A stretch of 39,416 nt of DNA from Owenia fusiformis (GCA_903813345.2 CAIIXF020000055.1:1-39416), one strand, 5' to 3'. Shown: positions 1 through 12,062, numbered from the stretch's first letter. Made by a program: numbers and translations. Notes: generated by a model not told the origin, from the sequence alone.

Positions 1-30
1 GCGTCACAATTACTAAAATACATTAACGTC

Positions 31-372
31 GTGTTAAAAGACGATTCTGTTCTAATTCTGTTCAACTTAATCTGTGAAATAAAATATTTCAGTGAACTGA
101 AAAATGAAATATGCAAAATATATGCTCTGAAATTGCTCAGAATGCATCAAATGATGTTTGATTTTCGAAATTTTCTGGAACCAGAGACCCCACTATTTTG
201 CGCTCGTTCGCTGGCTAACTCGACGCGGTTCACTTCACTCATAGCCATTATCAAGCACCCCTCCCCCAACATAAAATCCTTTAAGATAAGCTGTGGTGTA
301 AAAGGACTTCTCCTAGGGGAACAAATTAATACTAACAGTAACTATAAAGCTTCCTTGAGGAGACAAAATTAG
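31..372 (+). CDS. Hypothetical ORF, copy A (113 codons)
   Basis: This is an open frame of unknown function with no motif I recognise. It matches the C-terminal 113 codons of the longer frame in copy B (20074-20574). Relative to B it has a 3-base deletion just upstream in the tract 'caattattac', one silent ATA/ATT change, and two replacements (GV in place of DA after 'SC'). An in-frame indel is what a coding sequence would tolerate, but four differences are too few to argue from. It could equally be a chance ORF. Confidence 0.15.
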   Translation: MLKDDSVLILFNLICEIKYFSELKNEICKIYALKLLRMHQMMFDFRNFLEPETPLFCARSLANSTRFTSLIAIIKHPSPNIKSFKISCGVKGLLLGEQINTNSNYKASLRRQN

Positions 373-1063
373 AAATGTTTTTCGTTTAAGAGATAAAATC
401 ATACAAGACATACACTTACATAAGGTAACGTTTTACTAAGGGCAAATAAAAAGATACTAAAGTGTTCGTAGGTTACAAATATTTACTAGCTTTAAAAATC
501 ATATCTCCAGGGGGAGTAACTAGAAATGTTTACCCTGAAGGGTACATACAGTATTAAAACCTCGTACCAGAAAGGTTTCTCTCAATAAACACAGTATGGC
601 TAGATACTTCCTTGGTCACATTTGCACATCAAATCACAACTTGAAGGCATTAGGGGGAAGAGTTGCCAATATTAGAGATTTAAAATGTATACAGGGAATG
701 GCCTTTCAGAGGGAGACAAGTGAAGCTAGATATCTGCTCAGGGAGATAAACTGATAGACTAATTACTAGACTAATAGTAGATTGATTCCTCCTTATAGTC
801 TATAAAGGAGTACTACTGTACTTATAAGTGACTACACCATAAGATTTTTTTAAAGTTCACAAAAACACAAACTGAAATAAATTAGATGATTGAGTAAAAT
901 GCATATTTTTATTTGTTCAAGTGTCACATTTCATTACAAATAACAATTCAATATTTGTACCAATTTCAAAACATTTAGTATTTCTATACAGTATAGCTAA
1001 AAGATATTCACTGAGATGTTAACCAAATATTGGCAAGATTAGAAAATCTCAATCCCTAATCTA
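373..1063. other. Non-coding, nothing recognised (B: 20575-21265)
   Basis: AT-rich sequence, nearly identical in both copies. I see no ORF, RNA gene or inverted repeat with target duplication here. Small local duplications such as 'gactaattactagactaatag' are present but look like ordinary slippage. Confidence 0.6.
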
Positions 1064-1585
1064 CAGGGTGGGCCAAAGAAAATTGGAACATCTTTTCCAT
1101 TCATTGTAAATTTATTGTTACTCATGTATTATCTTCAATACATGTACTTGTAGGAAATTGAAAACAATTTATTGTCAACACCTTGTGGAAATATGAATAT
1201 ACAAGCTTAAAACATTTAATCATTCAATGCAAGGGTTTCCTGGACATGTCCTCCACCCACCTGAACAATCAGCCTGAGCAGTTCTTGACATACATGGCTT
1301 AAATGATAGGTTTTGGTACATTTTGTGCCAGTTTTGAAAAAACTGAGGTCAGTTAAGCTAAATAAACCCAAGGAGGGCATGTCTAGCTACTCCTAAAGAT
1401 AACTACATATGTTTAATTGATGGACATTGTGTTGAGACTACATGTATTTCCAGCAGTGACGTCTCAAGCAGAGAAAATTGGAAACTTTCCATGACCATTA
1501 ACTGATTTTTTTGTGTAATATTAAAGAAAATATTAAAGAAAATTGAGTAAATAGAAAAATGGTCCAATTTTATTGGCCCACCCTG
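1064..1585. mobile_element. Tc1/mariner-type non-autonomous element, copy A (522 bp)
   Basis: The left end reads CAGGGTGGGCCAAAGAAAAT and the right end, reverse complemented, reads CAGGGTGGGCCAATAAAATT. These are imperfect terminal inverted repeats of about 25 bp. A TA dinucleotide flanks both sides (1062-1063 and 1586-1587), the target duplication typical of Tc1/mariner. At 522 bp it is far shorter than an autonomous element (about 1.3 kb). On the minus strand near 1222-1300 a frame reads CQELLRLIVQVGGGHVQE, which resembles the 'C...GGH' C-terminal tail of some mariner-like transposases; this is a weak match. It cannot move by itself. Confidence 0.85.
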
Positions 1586-1587
1586 TA

Positions 1588-4208
1588 AAGTGATGAAATT
1601 ATTAGAATACACTTTAATCTCCTCTTATACATGTATTGTTCTGATTGGATAGGAGGCTCGGTAAATACATTAATTGTGTTGAATATTCTGTATTGCCATA
1701 CATGTAGCTCTGGTGAAAATAATATGGCGTCTCCTTTCGGAAATATTCTTTTTTAAAAAGCATATTTTTTGAAATCCACCAAATATTTTCCTTACTATAA
1801 AATATGTAAGCTTTACTCAAAATATCTAAATTGAACAAGGTGCAAACTGTATAAGAGAACAATCGATTTTTCAAGAAAGGTCTGAACAGAATTTATCAGA
1901 ATTACAGTTCCATGAAAAAAATAAATCAGATGATTTGCTTTCATAAGACATTGTGATATGGTTCATTCCATTGATAGTGAACATTGGTGTACTGGTGAAG
2001 TTCCAGCAATTTGATTTGTCCATAAAATAAAAATTGATTAATAAAAATGTATTTTTAAATTTTGCAGTGAATAACAGTCATGGTATACCATCATACAGGG
2101 CAATACAATGGTATCTGAATCTAATTCACAGAACACTACACAAAGGTTAAAGGAAAGGATTTGAATAAGACTTGAGAAAGTACATGTATTTGTGAGCTTG
2201 GTCCAAGTGCCCCATCCTCTCCGACCTCCATGTAGCCCCGATGCTATCCCAAATTGCGCACCGTTCATTTACTTTGAATTGAAAGCCCTCAATGACACAT
2301 GCCCCAAAACTCCAGGCTAGTAAAAAAAAGCTGTACAGAAATAATTAAACATGATGTTAGATGCATAGAACACCAGCAGAAAATAAAGTTATTGAAATTC
2401 CAATAAACAAATATTGAAAGGATCAAATTAAAATAATTGATTTGAATGTCAATCAATGACACTCCAATTGCTAAGATTCCTGAGCTAGAATATTTGGAAT
2501 GTATAGTACAGGTATCCCCAAATTATAGGAGTATCATTAAAAGACTTTATATCCATTTTAAGACACTTTTATTACTTGAACTTCACATATTTGGTAAATT
2601 ACAGTATTCCTTAAGAATGTGTCCATTGCTTAATAATCATTACAATTATTACATTTGTCACTAGCATTAGCCTCCTAGTGCGAGGCAGTGTAGCCTCTTT
2701 TTCTTTGCATTTTAAAGGTTTCTGTACCATTCAGTTTTAAATTTGCCATATATCCATCATTCAGCAGAAGCTATACTTGATTGTTTTGCAAGAATTCTAT
2801 TTCTGTTGGCTAATGTAATACAAAACAATGTTTTTTTCACTTGGCCCTACACCAGACTGGATTTATTGGCCATATATCCAATACAGTATATTTGATGAAT
2901 CAGCACTATGCTTGATTGTTCACCTGGCTCTACAGGTAGTTGTATAATAATTAGTTTTCTTTGAGCTAGATCTGTTGATTCATATATTTGTAGGTTCATA
3001 TGGTCCCATATTTCCTGGTTCAACTCTTTGCTGACTTGTATATTTTTTTGTTAATATGGCTCTGTACCTTATTAACTTTGCTGAAAATAAAAAGTTTCAT
3101 ATTAATGTTTGCAGATGAGATAAGTCAGATTTAACACTCTAGTAGCTGAGCCCATTTTCTTGCAAAATGTTTAGTTGGAATTTGAGTTGATAAATGTTCG
3201 GTAGACATGTTCAAGTGTATCATGACAAGGGAGAATCAAGAAGAAGTCACTTCTATTTCATTTCTATTTTTAAAGTAGCCCCACATATGTAATTAACCTC
3301 TTTTTTAAATAGCTTTTCATTGTCAAAAACTTTTTCACCTCAATTTGAAAATAGTTTATTTAATTTTTCATAACAAAATTACAACATTATACAGACTTTT
3401 GACAACCCAGGGGATGTATAATGGCCCATAATTAATTTTACAATATAAATGAACAATTGTGAGCATTCAAAGTGGTACATACATATTCTATACAATGGTA
3501 TAATGCAATATAACAATACAATATAATAAAAATACAATAATATGAGACAATAAAGAAATACAATAATATGTTATGCTTATTCTCTACTAAAAATCCTCAT
3601 AAATGGAATTCCATATATCCAAACCATGAACCTAATATAATTTATTGAAGACATTTCCAAATTCACACTTCAACTGATATTGTTTCCCAGTGTTCATTAA
3701 ATAAACAATTTGGGCATGGTTTCAGTTCATATATATAATATTTAGTAGAAATGATCATCTTACTGTAAAACACCGAAGTGGTAAGAAATAGTTTTTATTA
3801 TTTAATATAGTGATACCCCCATCAAATTCCAAAATGAAGGATTTTTTCAATAATGATTTTTTTAAATGTCGATGTGCAATGGCAGAGCTATATGACATTA
3901 TCATATTTGGTTGAAATTCCCTGAGATTTGGGTCATATCATATAAATTCCCTGCGATTTGGGTCATTTGTGCTATACATTGGGAGCATTCTTTTTTTTTA
4001 ATCAGAAGTGCTCCCTAATTTTGTGTGCCCCGTCACATATTTTTGTATCACTGTGCTTTATTAAACATTTTGAATGGTATTTCCGTCCATCTATGTTTAG
4101 CTTAGATTGTCTAATAAATCTTGAACACAAAATATATATGCAATGATGGTAAGAAATATTTTTGATGAATTTGTGATATTTGTTATTTTAAAGTAAGTGC
4201 CCCCTAAC
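1588..4208. other. Non-coding, AT-rich stretch near 3360-3600 (B: 21788-27611 minus insertion)
   Basis: No gene is supported. Positions about 3460-3570 are a low-complexity run of 'acaatata/caataatatg' words. At 3917 and 3947 the words 'ttccctg(a/c)gatttgggtcat' repeat about 30 bp apart. A 45-bp segment near 4010-4054 is flanked by 'gtgct' and is missing from B, consistent with deletion between short direct repeats. The minus-strand frame at 1614-1874 is extended in B by a 4-base difference, which argues against it being a conserved gene. Confidence 0.6.
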
Positions 4209-6470
4209 CCTTCATGGTTAACTATCTGTGAGGTTAACCTACCATCAAGGCCTATATGATTGACTCTCAGGGAGAGAAACTACCCTTGGGACACTATCAG
4301 TGAGGTTGACCTATCCTCAGGACCTATATGATTGACTCTCAAGGAGAGGAACTACCCTCAGGACCTTCATGGTTAACTACCAGTGAGGTTGACCTACCCT
4401 CAGGACCTATATGATTGACTCTCAGGGAGAGAAACTACCCTTGGGACACTATCAGTGAGGTTGACCTACCCTCAGGACCTTTATGATTGACTCTCAAGGA
4501 GAGGAACTACCCTCAGGACCTTTATGGTTACTGTCAGTGAGGTTGACCTACCCCCAGGACCTATATGATTGACTCTTGGTGAGAGGAACTACCCTTGGGA
4601 CCTTTATGGTTATTGTCAGTGAGGTTGACCTACCCTCGGGACCTATATGATTGACTCTCAAGGAGAGGAACTACCCTTGGGACCTTTATGGTTATTGTCA
4701 GTGAGGTTGACCTACCCTCGGGACCTATATGATTGATTCTCAGGGAGAGGAACTACCCTCAGGACCTTCATGGTTATTGTCAGTGAGGTTGACCTACCCT
4801 CAGGACATTCATGGTTAACTATCAATGAGGTTGACCTACCCTCAGGACCTATATGATTGACTCTCAAGAAGAGGAACTACCCTCAGGACCTTCATGGTTA
4901 TTGTCAGTGAGGTTGACCTACCCTCAGGACATTCATGGTTAACTATCAATGAGGTTGACCTACCCTCAGGACATATATGATTGACTCTCAAGAAGAGGAA
5001 CTACCCTCAGGACCTTCATTGTTATTGTCAGTGAGGTTGACCTACCCTCAGGGCATTCGTGGTTAACTATCAATGAGGTTGACCTACCCTGAGGACCTAT
5101 ATGACTGACTCTCAAGAAGAGGAACTACCCTCAGGACCTTCATGGTTATTGTCAGTGAGGTTGACCTACCCTCAGGACCTTCATGGTTAACTATCAGTGA
5201 GGTTGACCTACCCTTAAGACCTATATGATTGACTCTCAGGGAGAGAAACTACCCTTGGGACATTATCAGTGAGGTTGACCTACCCTCAGGACCTATATGA
5301 TTGACTCTTGGGGAGAGAAACTACCCTCAGGACCTTCATGGTTAACTATCAGTGAGGTTGACCTACCCTTAAGACCTATATGATTGACTCTCAGGGAGAG
5401 AAACTACCCTTGGGACATTATCAGTGAGGTTGACCTACCCTCAAGACCTATATGATTGACTCTTGGTGAGAGGAACTACCCTTGGGACCTTTATGGTTAT
5501 TTTCAGTGAGGTTGACCTACCCTCAGGACCTATATGATAGACTCTTGGTGAGAGGAACTACCCTTGGGACCTTTATGGTTATTTTCAGTGAGGTTGACCT
5601 ACCCATAGAACCTATATGATTGACTCTCAAGAAGAGGAACTACCCTCAGGATCTTCATGGTTATTGTCAGTGAGGTTGACCTACCCTCAGGACATCCATG
5701 GTTAACTATTAATGAAGTTGACCTTTATGGTTATTTTCAGTGAGGTTGACCTACCCTCAGGACCTATATGATTGACTCTTGGTGAGAGGAACTACCCCTG
5801 GGACCTTTATGGTTATTTTCAGTGAGGTTGACCTACCCATAAAACCTATATGATTGACTCTCAAGTAGAGGAACTACCCTCAGGCCCTTTATGGTTACTG
5901 TCAGTGAGGTTGACCTACCCTCAGGACCTATCTGATTGACTCTTGGTGAGAGGAACTACCCTTGGGACCTTTATGGTATTGTCAGTGAAGTTGACCTACA
6001 CTCGGGATATATAAGACTGACTCTCAAGGAGAGAAACTACCCTCAGGACCTTCATGGTTAACTATCAGTGAGGTTGACCTACCCTCAGGACCTATATGAT
6101 TGACTCTTGGAAGAAGGAACTACCCTTGGGACCTTTATGGTTATTGTCAGTGAGGTTGACCTACCCTCAAGACCTATATGATTGACTCTCAAGTAAAGGA
6201 ACTACCCTCAGGACCTTCATGGTTAACTATCAGTGAGGTTGACGTACCCTTAAGACCTATATGATTGACTCTCAGGGAGAGAAACTACCCTTGGGACATT
6301 ATCAGTGAGGTTGACCTACCCTCAGGACCTAAATGATTGACTCTTTGGGAGAGAAACTACTATCTGGACCTTCATGGTTACTGTCAGTGAAGTTGACCTA
6401 CCCTCAAGACCTATATGATTGACTCTTGGTGAGAGGAACTACCCTTGGGACCTTTATGGTTATTTTCAGA
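4209..6470 (+). repeat. Minisatellite array 1, copy A (72-84 bp unit, about 30 units)
   Basis: The core 'cagtgaggttgacctaccct' recurs about 30 times, alternating with 'ggacctatatgattgactct' and 'gaggaactaccctcagg'. Successive 'atatgattgac' words lie 72 and 83 bp apart at the left end, so there are alternating short and long half-units and a higher-order period near 155 bp. In places the half-unit 'ttcatggttaactatcaatg' is inserted, giving units of about 40 bp. The array breaks off abruptly at about 6470 against the RT remnant. No long ORF follows the period. Copy B has a shorter version. Confidence 0.95.
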
Positions 6471-6539
6471 TTTGTTCATTTTTCTACCAGAAATTGCTTG
6501 CTCCCCCCCCCCTCCGTCCCATTTTCACGATCACCGGGT

Positions 6540-6920
6540 GTGAACAAGTTCCAGTCATTAATAATTCTTTGACTGAAGGAGTTTTTCCTCATGTCAAGTC
6601 TAAGACATTGTTTATATAGTTTCTTTGGATGACCCCTGGTGGTGGATTAATTCTCAATAAAGAAAGAACTGGTAATTCTAACATAGGCTAGTCATTGAAA
6701 ATTTTGTAAACTTCAATCATATCACCTCTCCTTCTTCTGTATTTCAGAGAGAATAAATTGAGTTTCCTAAGTTGTTCTGGATAACTCAAGTCTTTAATTG
6801 AATTATCATGTTTAGTAGCTTTACATTGGACTCTCTCTATTTTGATACTGTCCAATACATATCTTGGATGCCATATGATATATATTCCCATATTCTATTA
6901 ATGGTCTTATAAGTGTTTAT
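6540..6920 (-). pseudogene. Non-LTR retrotransposon reverse transcriptase C-terminal remnant
   Basis: On the minus strand the frame ending at 6688 reads RPLIEYGN, then WHPRY, IERVQCKATK, LSYPEQLRKL and YRRRRGDMIEVYKIFND, then stops. Past a frameshift, 6640-6540 reads TRGHPKKLYKQC and FSQRIINDWN. This order, 'RP.lEYgn..WhP', 'iErVQrrATK', 'LsYeeRLkkL', 'YRR.RGDmievYKi', 'tRgh', 'fs.RvindWN', is the well-known C-terminal region after the RT palm in CR1/Jockey-like non-LTR elements. Endonuclease, palm and catalytic residues are absent. Stops and a frameshift make it dead. It is present in A only and lies between the two arrays; B lost it by deletion. Confidence 0.85.
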
Positions 6921-7434
6921 AGCACTAAAATAATCATGGAACTTATTTTATGCATTGTAGTTCGTTATGAAGTGAGATACATTGATTACTGCTTCAAACA
7001 CGTTTTGCAGAGAAACTTAGTTGAAATTTTGCCATAACCCATACAGAATATTCCATTATTTCCTCTTCTGGTGTCTGTAATTGCATTATATGCCATTTAA
7101 AATGTCAGTTAAGTTAAGTTATAGAAGAACAACATTATTATTGCCCATTTCATGATAACTTTAGCCTTAAATTAAAGGCATTGTCTCCAAATGACTTGAA
7201 AATGAGTAAAGATTCAACTATTTGATGCAGACTTTACTACATTGTTTAGACTATATTAACGATACCTGTCATAATGGTAAAAGACACCCAATAATATTGT
7301 TACAGTTACAGGTTCAGCAAATTGTTTTGATAACTTGATATAAAGTCAAGTTATAAAAATGGCCTGGTAGCACTTGACTGAGGATTATTTACAGAAGAAA
7401 TGGTACTCTTCAATGAGATACTCAAAATATCTTA

Positions 7435-8131
7435 TTCACTATCAGTGAGGTTACCTACCTACAAGACCTACCTAATTCACTATCAGTGATGTCCCTGAGA
7501 TGACCTATAGGCAGACCTACCTTAGAATGTTTTAGTGAGGTGACCTATTCCAAAAACCTACATAATTCACTATCAGTGAGGTGAGCTTCCCAGAATATCT
7601 ACCTGAGATAAAATATGTGTACCTCCAAGACCTAACTTATTCCCTATCAGTGAGGTGAGCTATCCAAAGAAATCTACATTGATCACCAATAGTGAGGTTA
7701 GCTATTAAGAAGACCCACCATTTTTACTTTCAATGTGGTAAGCTATCTATAAAACATACCATATTCATTATCAGTGAGATGAGTTACATTTACAAAATAT
7801 ACATCACCATATCAGTGAGCTGAGTTACCAAGAAAACCTACCTTAATCACCATCAGTGAGGTGAGTTACCAAGAAGGCTAACATTTTTCCCTATCAATTA
7901 GGTAAACTACCAACAAGATCTACCTTAGTCACTTTCAGTGAGGTGAGCTTCCAAGAAGGCCAATATTATTCACTACCAATGGGGTTAGCTACAAGAACCT
8001 ACAAGAGCTTTCTTATTTACTATCAGTAAGGAGAGTTACCTACCAGTCCTATCATAGTCATTATCAGTGAGGGTAGCTACCTAAAAGACCTACCTTAATC
8101 ACTATCTTTGAGGTGAACTACCTCCAAGACC
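7435..8131 (+). repeat. Minisatellite array 2, copy A (diverged ~41-45 bp unit)
   Basis: The unit 'ttcactatcagtgaggtgag' followed by 'ctaccaagaagacctacct' repeats at about 41-45 bp spacing (for example 7441 and 7482). The units are much more diverged than in array 1. The 'ctatcagtgaggt' core is the same as in array 1, so the two arrays probably share an ancestor. The spacing and degeneracy do not fit a CRISPR array. Confidence 0.85.
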
Positions 8132-9949
8132 AGTAGCTCATATCTGTGGAGGTATGTGTTAGGGTCATCAATAACTTTGCTTGAGAATCCAGGTCTACCT
8201 GCAAAGAAAAGTGCACCTAATATTCTAGTCTACAGAATACATTATTCCCTTTCAGTATTATGCAACATTATGTGGGTGACATTATTTGTTTGCTACCATT
8301 TGTTTCACCCTGGACAATTTCATTTACTGTTTTCATTTAGGTGACTATGTTTGTCCTAATTTCAAATTATGATGTAAATTGTAACAGAAATATTATATTG
8401 CACTCACTGGCTATAAAACACTACATCAATCCAAATTGTTTATTTATGAAGTATATCTTTTTCAAAAATCTGATATCTTATAATGCAAATATGGCCTCAT
8501 AATGGAGGTATTGTCAATAATTAACATACAAATTACCTCATTTCAAAGAGCAACAAAGTGTCATTAGTATCACCATGGGCATGTGAACATTAAATGCTCA
8601 TATGGGCAATTTCTATGGAAACTGAGTAATTTGTTTTAAATTTAGTTTTTTTAGGAAGACTTGGAGCATGATTTTTTTACCAAGAAATATTAATTATTTT
8701 GCATTATTTTTAACTTAATAAACCACCCCCTGCATTGGCTAAATCAATAATTCTTTTTGCAGGAATTACGTTCAAAACCAGTTCGGATCAAATACAAGGT
8801 TATTGAAAATGACACACACAAATGTCCTATACTCCGAAAGATCATTTTTCTATATTTTAACTTTTTAAAATATCCACGATAGCCTTCATACTGATGAAAA
8901 TATATGTTATTTCAAAGGACCAGGTTTAGTATGGAAAATGATTTTAGATGGTCACATCTTTCATTTTGAGTACTTTCCAGGAGTAATTTTAAATATGACA
9001 TTTTCCTATTAACACAATATGTTATCTTTCAAGTAAATTCTCAAGGATAATAAAAAATATCAATCAAACCATTCCAAAAATTATGAATAGGGACCCCATG
9101 TCAACATTTCTTCACAAAATGTTGAACCTATCTACTCCAAAGAGTATCTTCTTTTCAAATGTTTATTGCAAGAAAAGATTATCAATCGAACAAGGGGTCT
9201 AAAACTTCTACAGAAATAAAATGGATTGAAAGGCTAGTTTTGGAGATATCAATTTTCAATGACCAAAATTATGCTGAAAACAATGGATAGCATGAGTTTT
9301 CCCTATAGAAAATAAGATTGGATTTGAGGTTTTCACTTTATCACATTTCAATCCCCATCCCCTTTTCAGAAGTTGTAAATACAGTTGTAAAGAAACTTCT
9401 GAACATAGATTTTTTACTTGTCCAAGGCTCAATGAGGGAAAGTGAACGTTTATGATTGTACATGTATTAAGAATAGACTACCACTTTATAATTATTTCAA
9501 GACATGTATTCCTGATAATGGTTTAGAATGGGTGCTGGGTGATGTGGCCTATGCCATCTTGGGTCAAGAATTAGGTAATATTTTAGATTCACTATATTAT
9601 ATTCAAATCATTCTATTAATGTCACATTGTGATATATCAATATAAACCGTATTCCAAAAATTACTTTGAGACACTTTGAATCCAAAATAACTTCACCAAT
9701 AGTTTATCAAAACTGTTTGATATGTGTTGTTAAGACATATAAATCATTTACATGTATATATACAGGTCATTTTTTGATTCTAGTGAAACTAATGAATCTG
9801 ATCAATTTCACAGTAGAGTAAAAATTTATATAAAGTATCATAGGGAATAACAAGCTATGCACTTATTCAGGTCTTTCTGCTAATAGTCAAGTTTCATAGG
9901 AGCTTTCTGTATAAATCTTTATTTAAATGGTTTATCAATGTCATTACTA
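8132..9949. other. Non-coding, one block related to 11040-11135 (B: 30214-32055)
   Basis: The block at about 8147-8203 ('gtgttagggtcatcaa' through 'tacctgcaaag') has a diverged second copy at 11072-11129. The remainder is AT-rich with no supported gene. The 67-codon frame at 9442-9645 has no recognisable motif and I treat it as chance. Confidence 0.6.
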
Positions 9950-10943
9950 TAGGGCGTATCAAAAAAAACGCAACAAGTTGTTATCTCATAAAATCACAAA
10001 ACTAGTAATGACTACATCAATTTCATTTAATGTACCATAAAGCCATGTCTCTCCTCTTTGCAATGATATGTCATTCATTCACATGTGGTAATGGTTGGGT
10101 GAGAAATCCTTCCATTTGCACAGTGGGTCAAAATCTGCTCTGCACCAAGTTTTAGATATTGAAAAAATCAGTGCAAGGGCTAAGTGCCAATGGAAGTTCC
10201 CCTGACTTTAATTGTTGTGACTTTTTCTTTTGGAGCTATCTCAGGAGCATCTGTGCTCATAATTCCTCCACCAGATATTGCAAAACCTCGAGAGAGATTT
10301 GCCCATGGGCTGCTTTTCTTTGCTTTAACCCACACATGATTCAGGGCTGAACCATGCATGACGTGGACAGATGAGCGCATCTTTATGTGCAAGGAAGTGG
10401 TGGCAATTTGGAGGGGTATAGGATGTATTCTTGCAAGAGTATGAGTATGAACACTTTACTGTCTATGCCATACCTGTCACACCTTCTTCCAATAGCCTCT
10501 ATGCCCCTTGTACTGACTTTTGCAATGTTTTAAACTTGGGTCCGAGCTGAATTTTGCCCCACTTTGCAAAATTAATGATTATTCGGCCAGAGATGACTCC
10601 CTGTGAATGAATGATATTCCATTGCAAAGAGGAGCAATTTGACTTTTTGGTACATTGAATTAAAAGGATGCAGTCAGCATTGGTTTATGTTTTCGTTCAA
10701 AATTGCATCGGGCTCCGTACACTGACTTTTGCAATGTTTATAACTTGGCCCGAAGCTAATTTTGGCCCACTTTGCAAATGGAATGATTACTCGCCCAACC
10801 ATGACCAAATATCAATGAATGATATATCATTGTAAAGAGGAGATACATGGCTTTATGGTGCATTGAATGAAATCAATGCTGTTATCACTGGTTTTGTGCT
10901 TTTCCAAGATAACAATCTGTTGCGTTTTTTTTGATACGCACTG
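9950..10943 (+). mobile_element. Tc1/mariner-like element with long inverted arms, copy A (994 bp)
   Basis: Ends are (T/C)AGGGCGTATCAAAAAAAA and, reverse complemented, CAGTGCGTATCAAAAAAAA. They are flanked by TA (9948-9949 and 10944-10945). Beyond the tips, about 220 bp at each end match imperfectly in inverted orientation, including 'ccataaagccatgt' and 'cctcttt(g/a)caatgata'. The right half also contains a direct duplication: 10510-10665 and 10720-10880 both carry 'tgacttttgcaatgttt...actttgcaaa...gaatgat' words. A decayed transposase tail lies inside (10159-10420). The element is not functional. Confidence 0.9.
10159..10420 (+). pseudogene. Decayed IS630/Tc1/mariner transposase C-terminus
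   Basis: The frame from 10159 reads SSPDFNCCDFFFWSYLR at residues 13-29. This corresponds to the conserved 'SPDLnPcDFfLWgyLK' block of IS630/Tc1/mariner DDE transposases, which carries the last catalytic acid (here D16). After a frameshift, another frame gives IPPPDIAKPRERFAHG. Further on, around 10365-10400, AHLYVQGSGGNLE resembles the usual 'C...GGHFE' tail. The N-terminal DNA-binding region and the first two catalytic acids are missing. Multiple frameshifts show it is a pseudogene. Confidence 0.75.
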
Positions 10944-10969
10944 TATGTTTGTCATATATAAAAATTGCC

Positions 10970-11140
10970 CCCAGTAGTGAGGTTAACTCACTTCAGTACA
11001 CACTTGAAGGATCATGTGTATTGTAAGACCTGAAGAGAGATCACCAGAAATATCAGGACCATTTCTCTGGAGGAATGTGTTAGGGTCTTCAAGAACTTTG
11101 CCTGTAGAATCCAGGTGTGCCTGCAAAGGAATGGACAACA
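10970..11140 (+). repeat. Diverged outlying copy of the array-2 flank
   Basis: It begins with an isolated 'agtagtgaggttaactcact' word, related to the minisatellite core. It continues with 'gaatgtgttagggtcttcaa' through 'tgcctgcaaagg', a diverged copy of 8147-8203. The Tc1/mariner-like element (9950-10943) sits just to its left, so it may have inserted into or next to an older duplicated block. Copy B equivalent is about 33076-33246. Confidence 0.6.
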
Positions 11141-12062
11141 TTTAGAGCACATCTTCAAAGTGTATCTACAGTTGAGCTTGTTATTTGGAACTTCTTGTCG
11201 AGTTGCTCCATGGTGCCTAGTTTTAATGTACTAAAAAAGTCAGAAATCATTCAGATAAAAATGTTATGAAACATTATCTAAGCGATCTGTGGCAGTAGGT
11301 GAATATCTTTATTTATACTATGAATTACTATGAAACATGTATATACAGAGCATAATTAAATTGTCAATCAATAAACTTTATAATTAATTAATTCAAATTC
11401 TTTAAGTTAAAGTAAGTAAGTAAAATGTATTCGGAGATCATAAAAATTACAAAGTGAGGGTGTTTATCAAATGCTGGATTTGGCCATATATGGTATTGAA
11501 TAAATTGGTGATGAGCTAGATTCAATTTTAAATATATACAAACATAATTGGTTTGTATAATAGAATTTTTACATTTTTTCCTTTTTAAAGTTTGAAGTCA
11601 ACATATACGTAGATCCTTCAAGGAACAACAATATCATGTTGAATTGTACTTTAAGCAATATAATATTTGAGTTGTGCTGTGACCTTGAACTTATGTACCT
11701 GATTAACTTTCATCAGAATACAGTTCATAGAGATGCCAAATAAATGTTTATCTAGAGAAATGTGATAAGATATATTGCAGGTTTTTGTGAATACTTAGGT
11801 ATACATTAGGTATTTTAATGAAATTGAATCTATTGGCCAATTGATAAATACTGTATAGCAATAATATCAGTCTTTTTTCTTCATCCTTGCATTTCCTCAC
11901 CAACAATTTAAATGAGTAAAATACATAAACCAGTCATATCTGATATTTCTGCATTGTTTTAGTTATGTGGTAATTTTGTTTTCTTGACATAACTTCTTAA
12001 CATAAAATTATTTGAAGACAGTTTCTTAAGTTTTATATATAGCCATCTTGACATTAATGACA
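11141..12062. other. Non-coding, nothing recognised (B: 33247-34168)
   Basis: AT-rich sequence with near-identity between copies. I see no ORF above background, no RNA gene and no paired inverted repeats with a target duplication. Confidence 0.6.

Noticed and set aside
7435-8131. CRISPR-like regular repeats
   Set aside because: Units are diverged, there are no unique equal-length spacers and no cas genes, and the context is eukaryotic.
10180-10392. Minus-strand 70-codon frame opposite the transposase remnant
   Set aside because: The plus strand carries the recognisable SPD..CDFFFW transposase block, so this is its antisense shadow.
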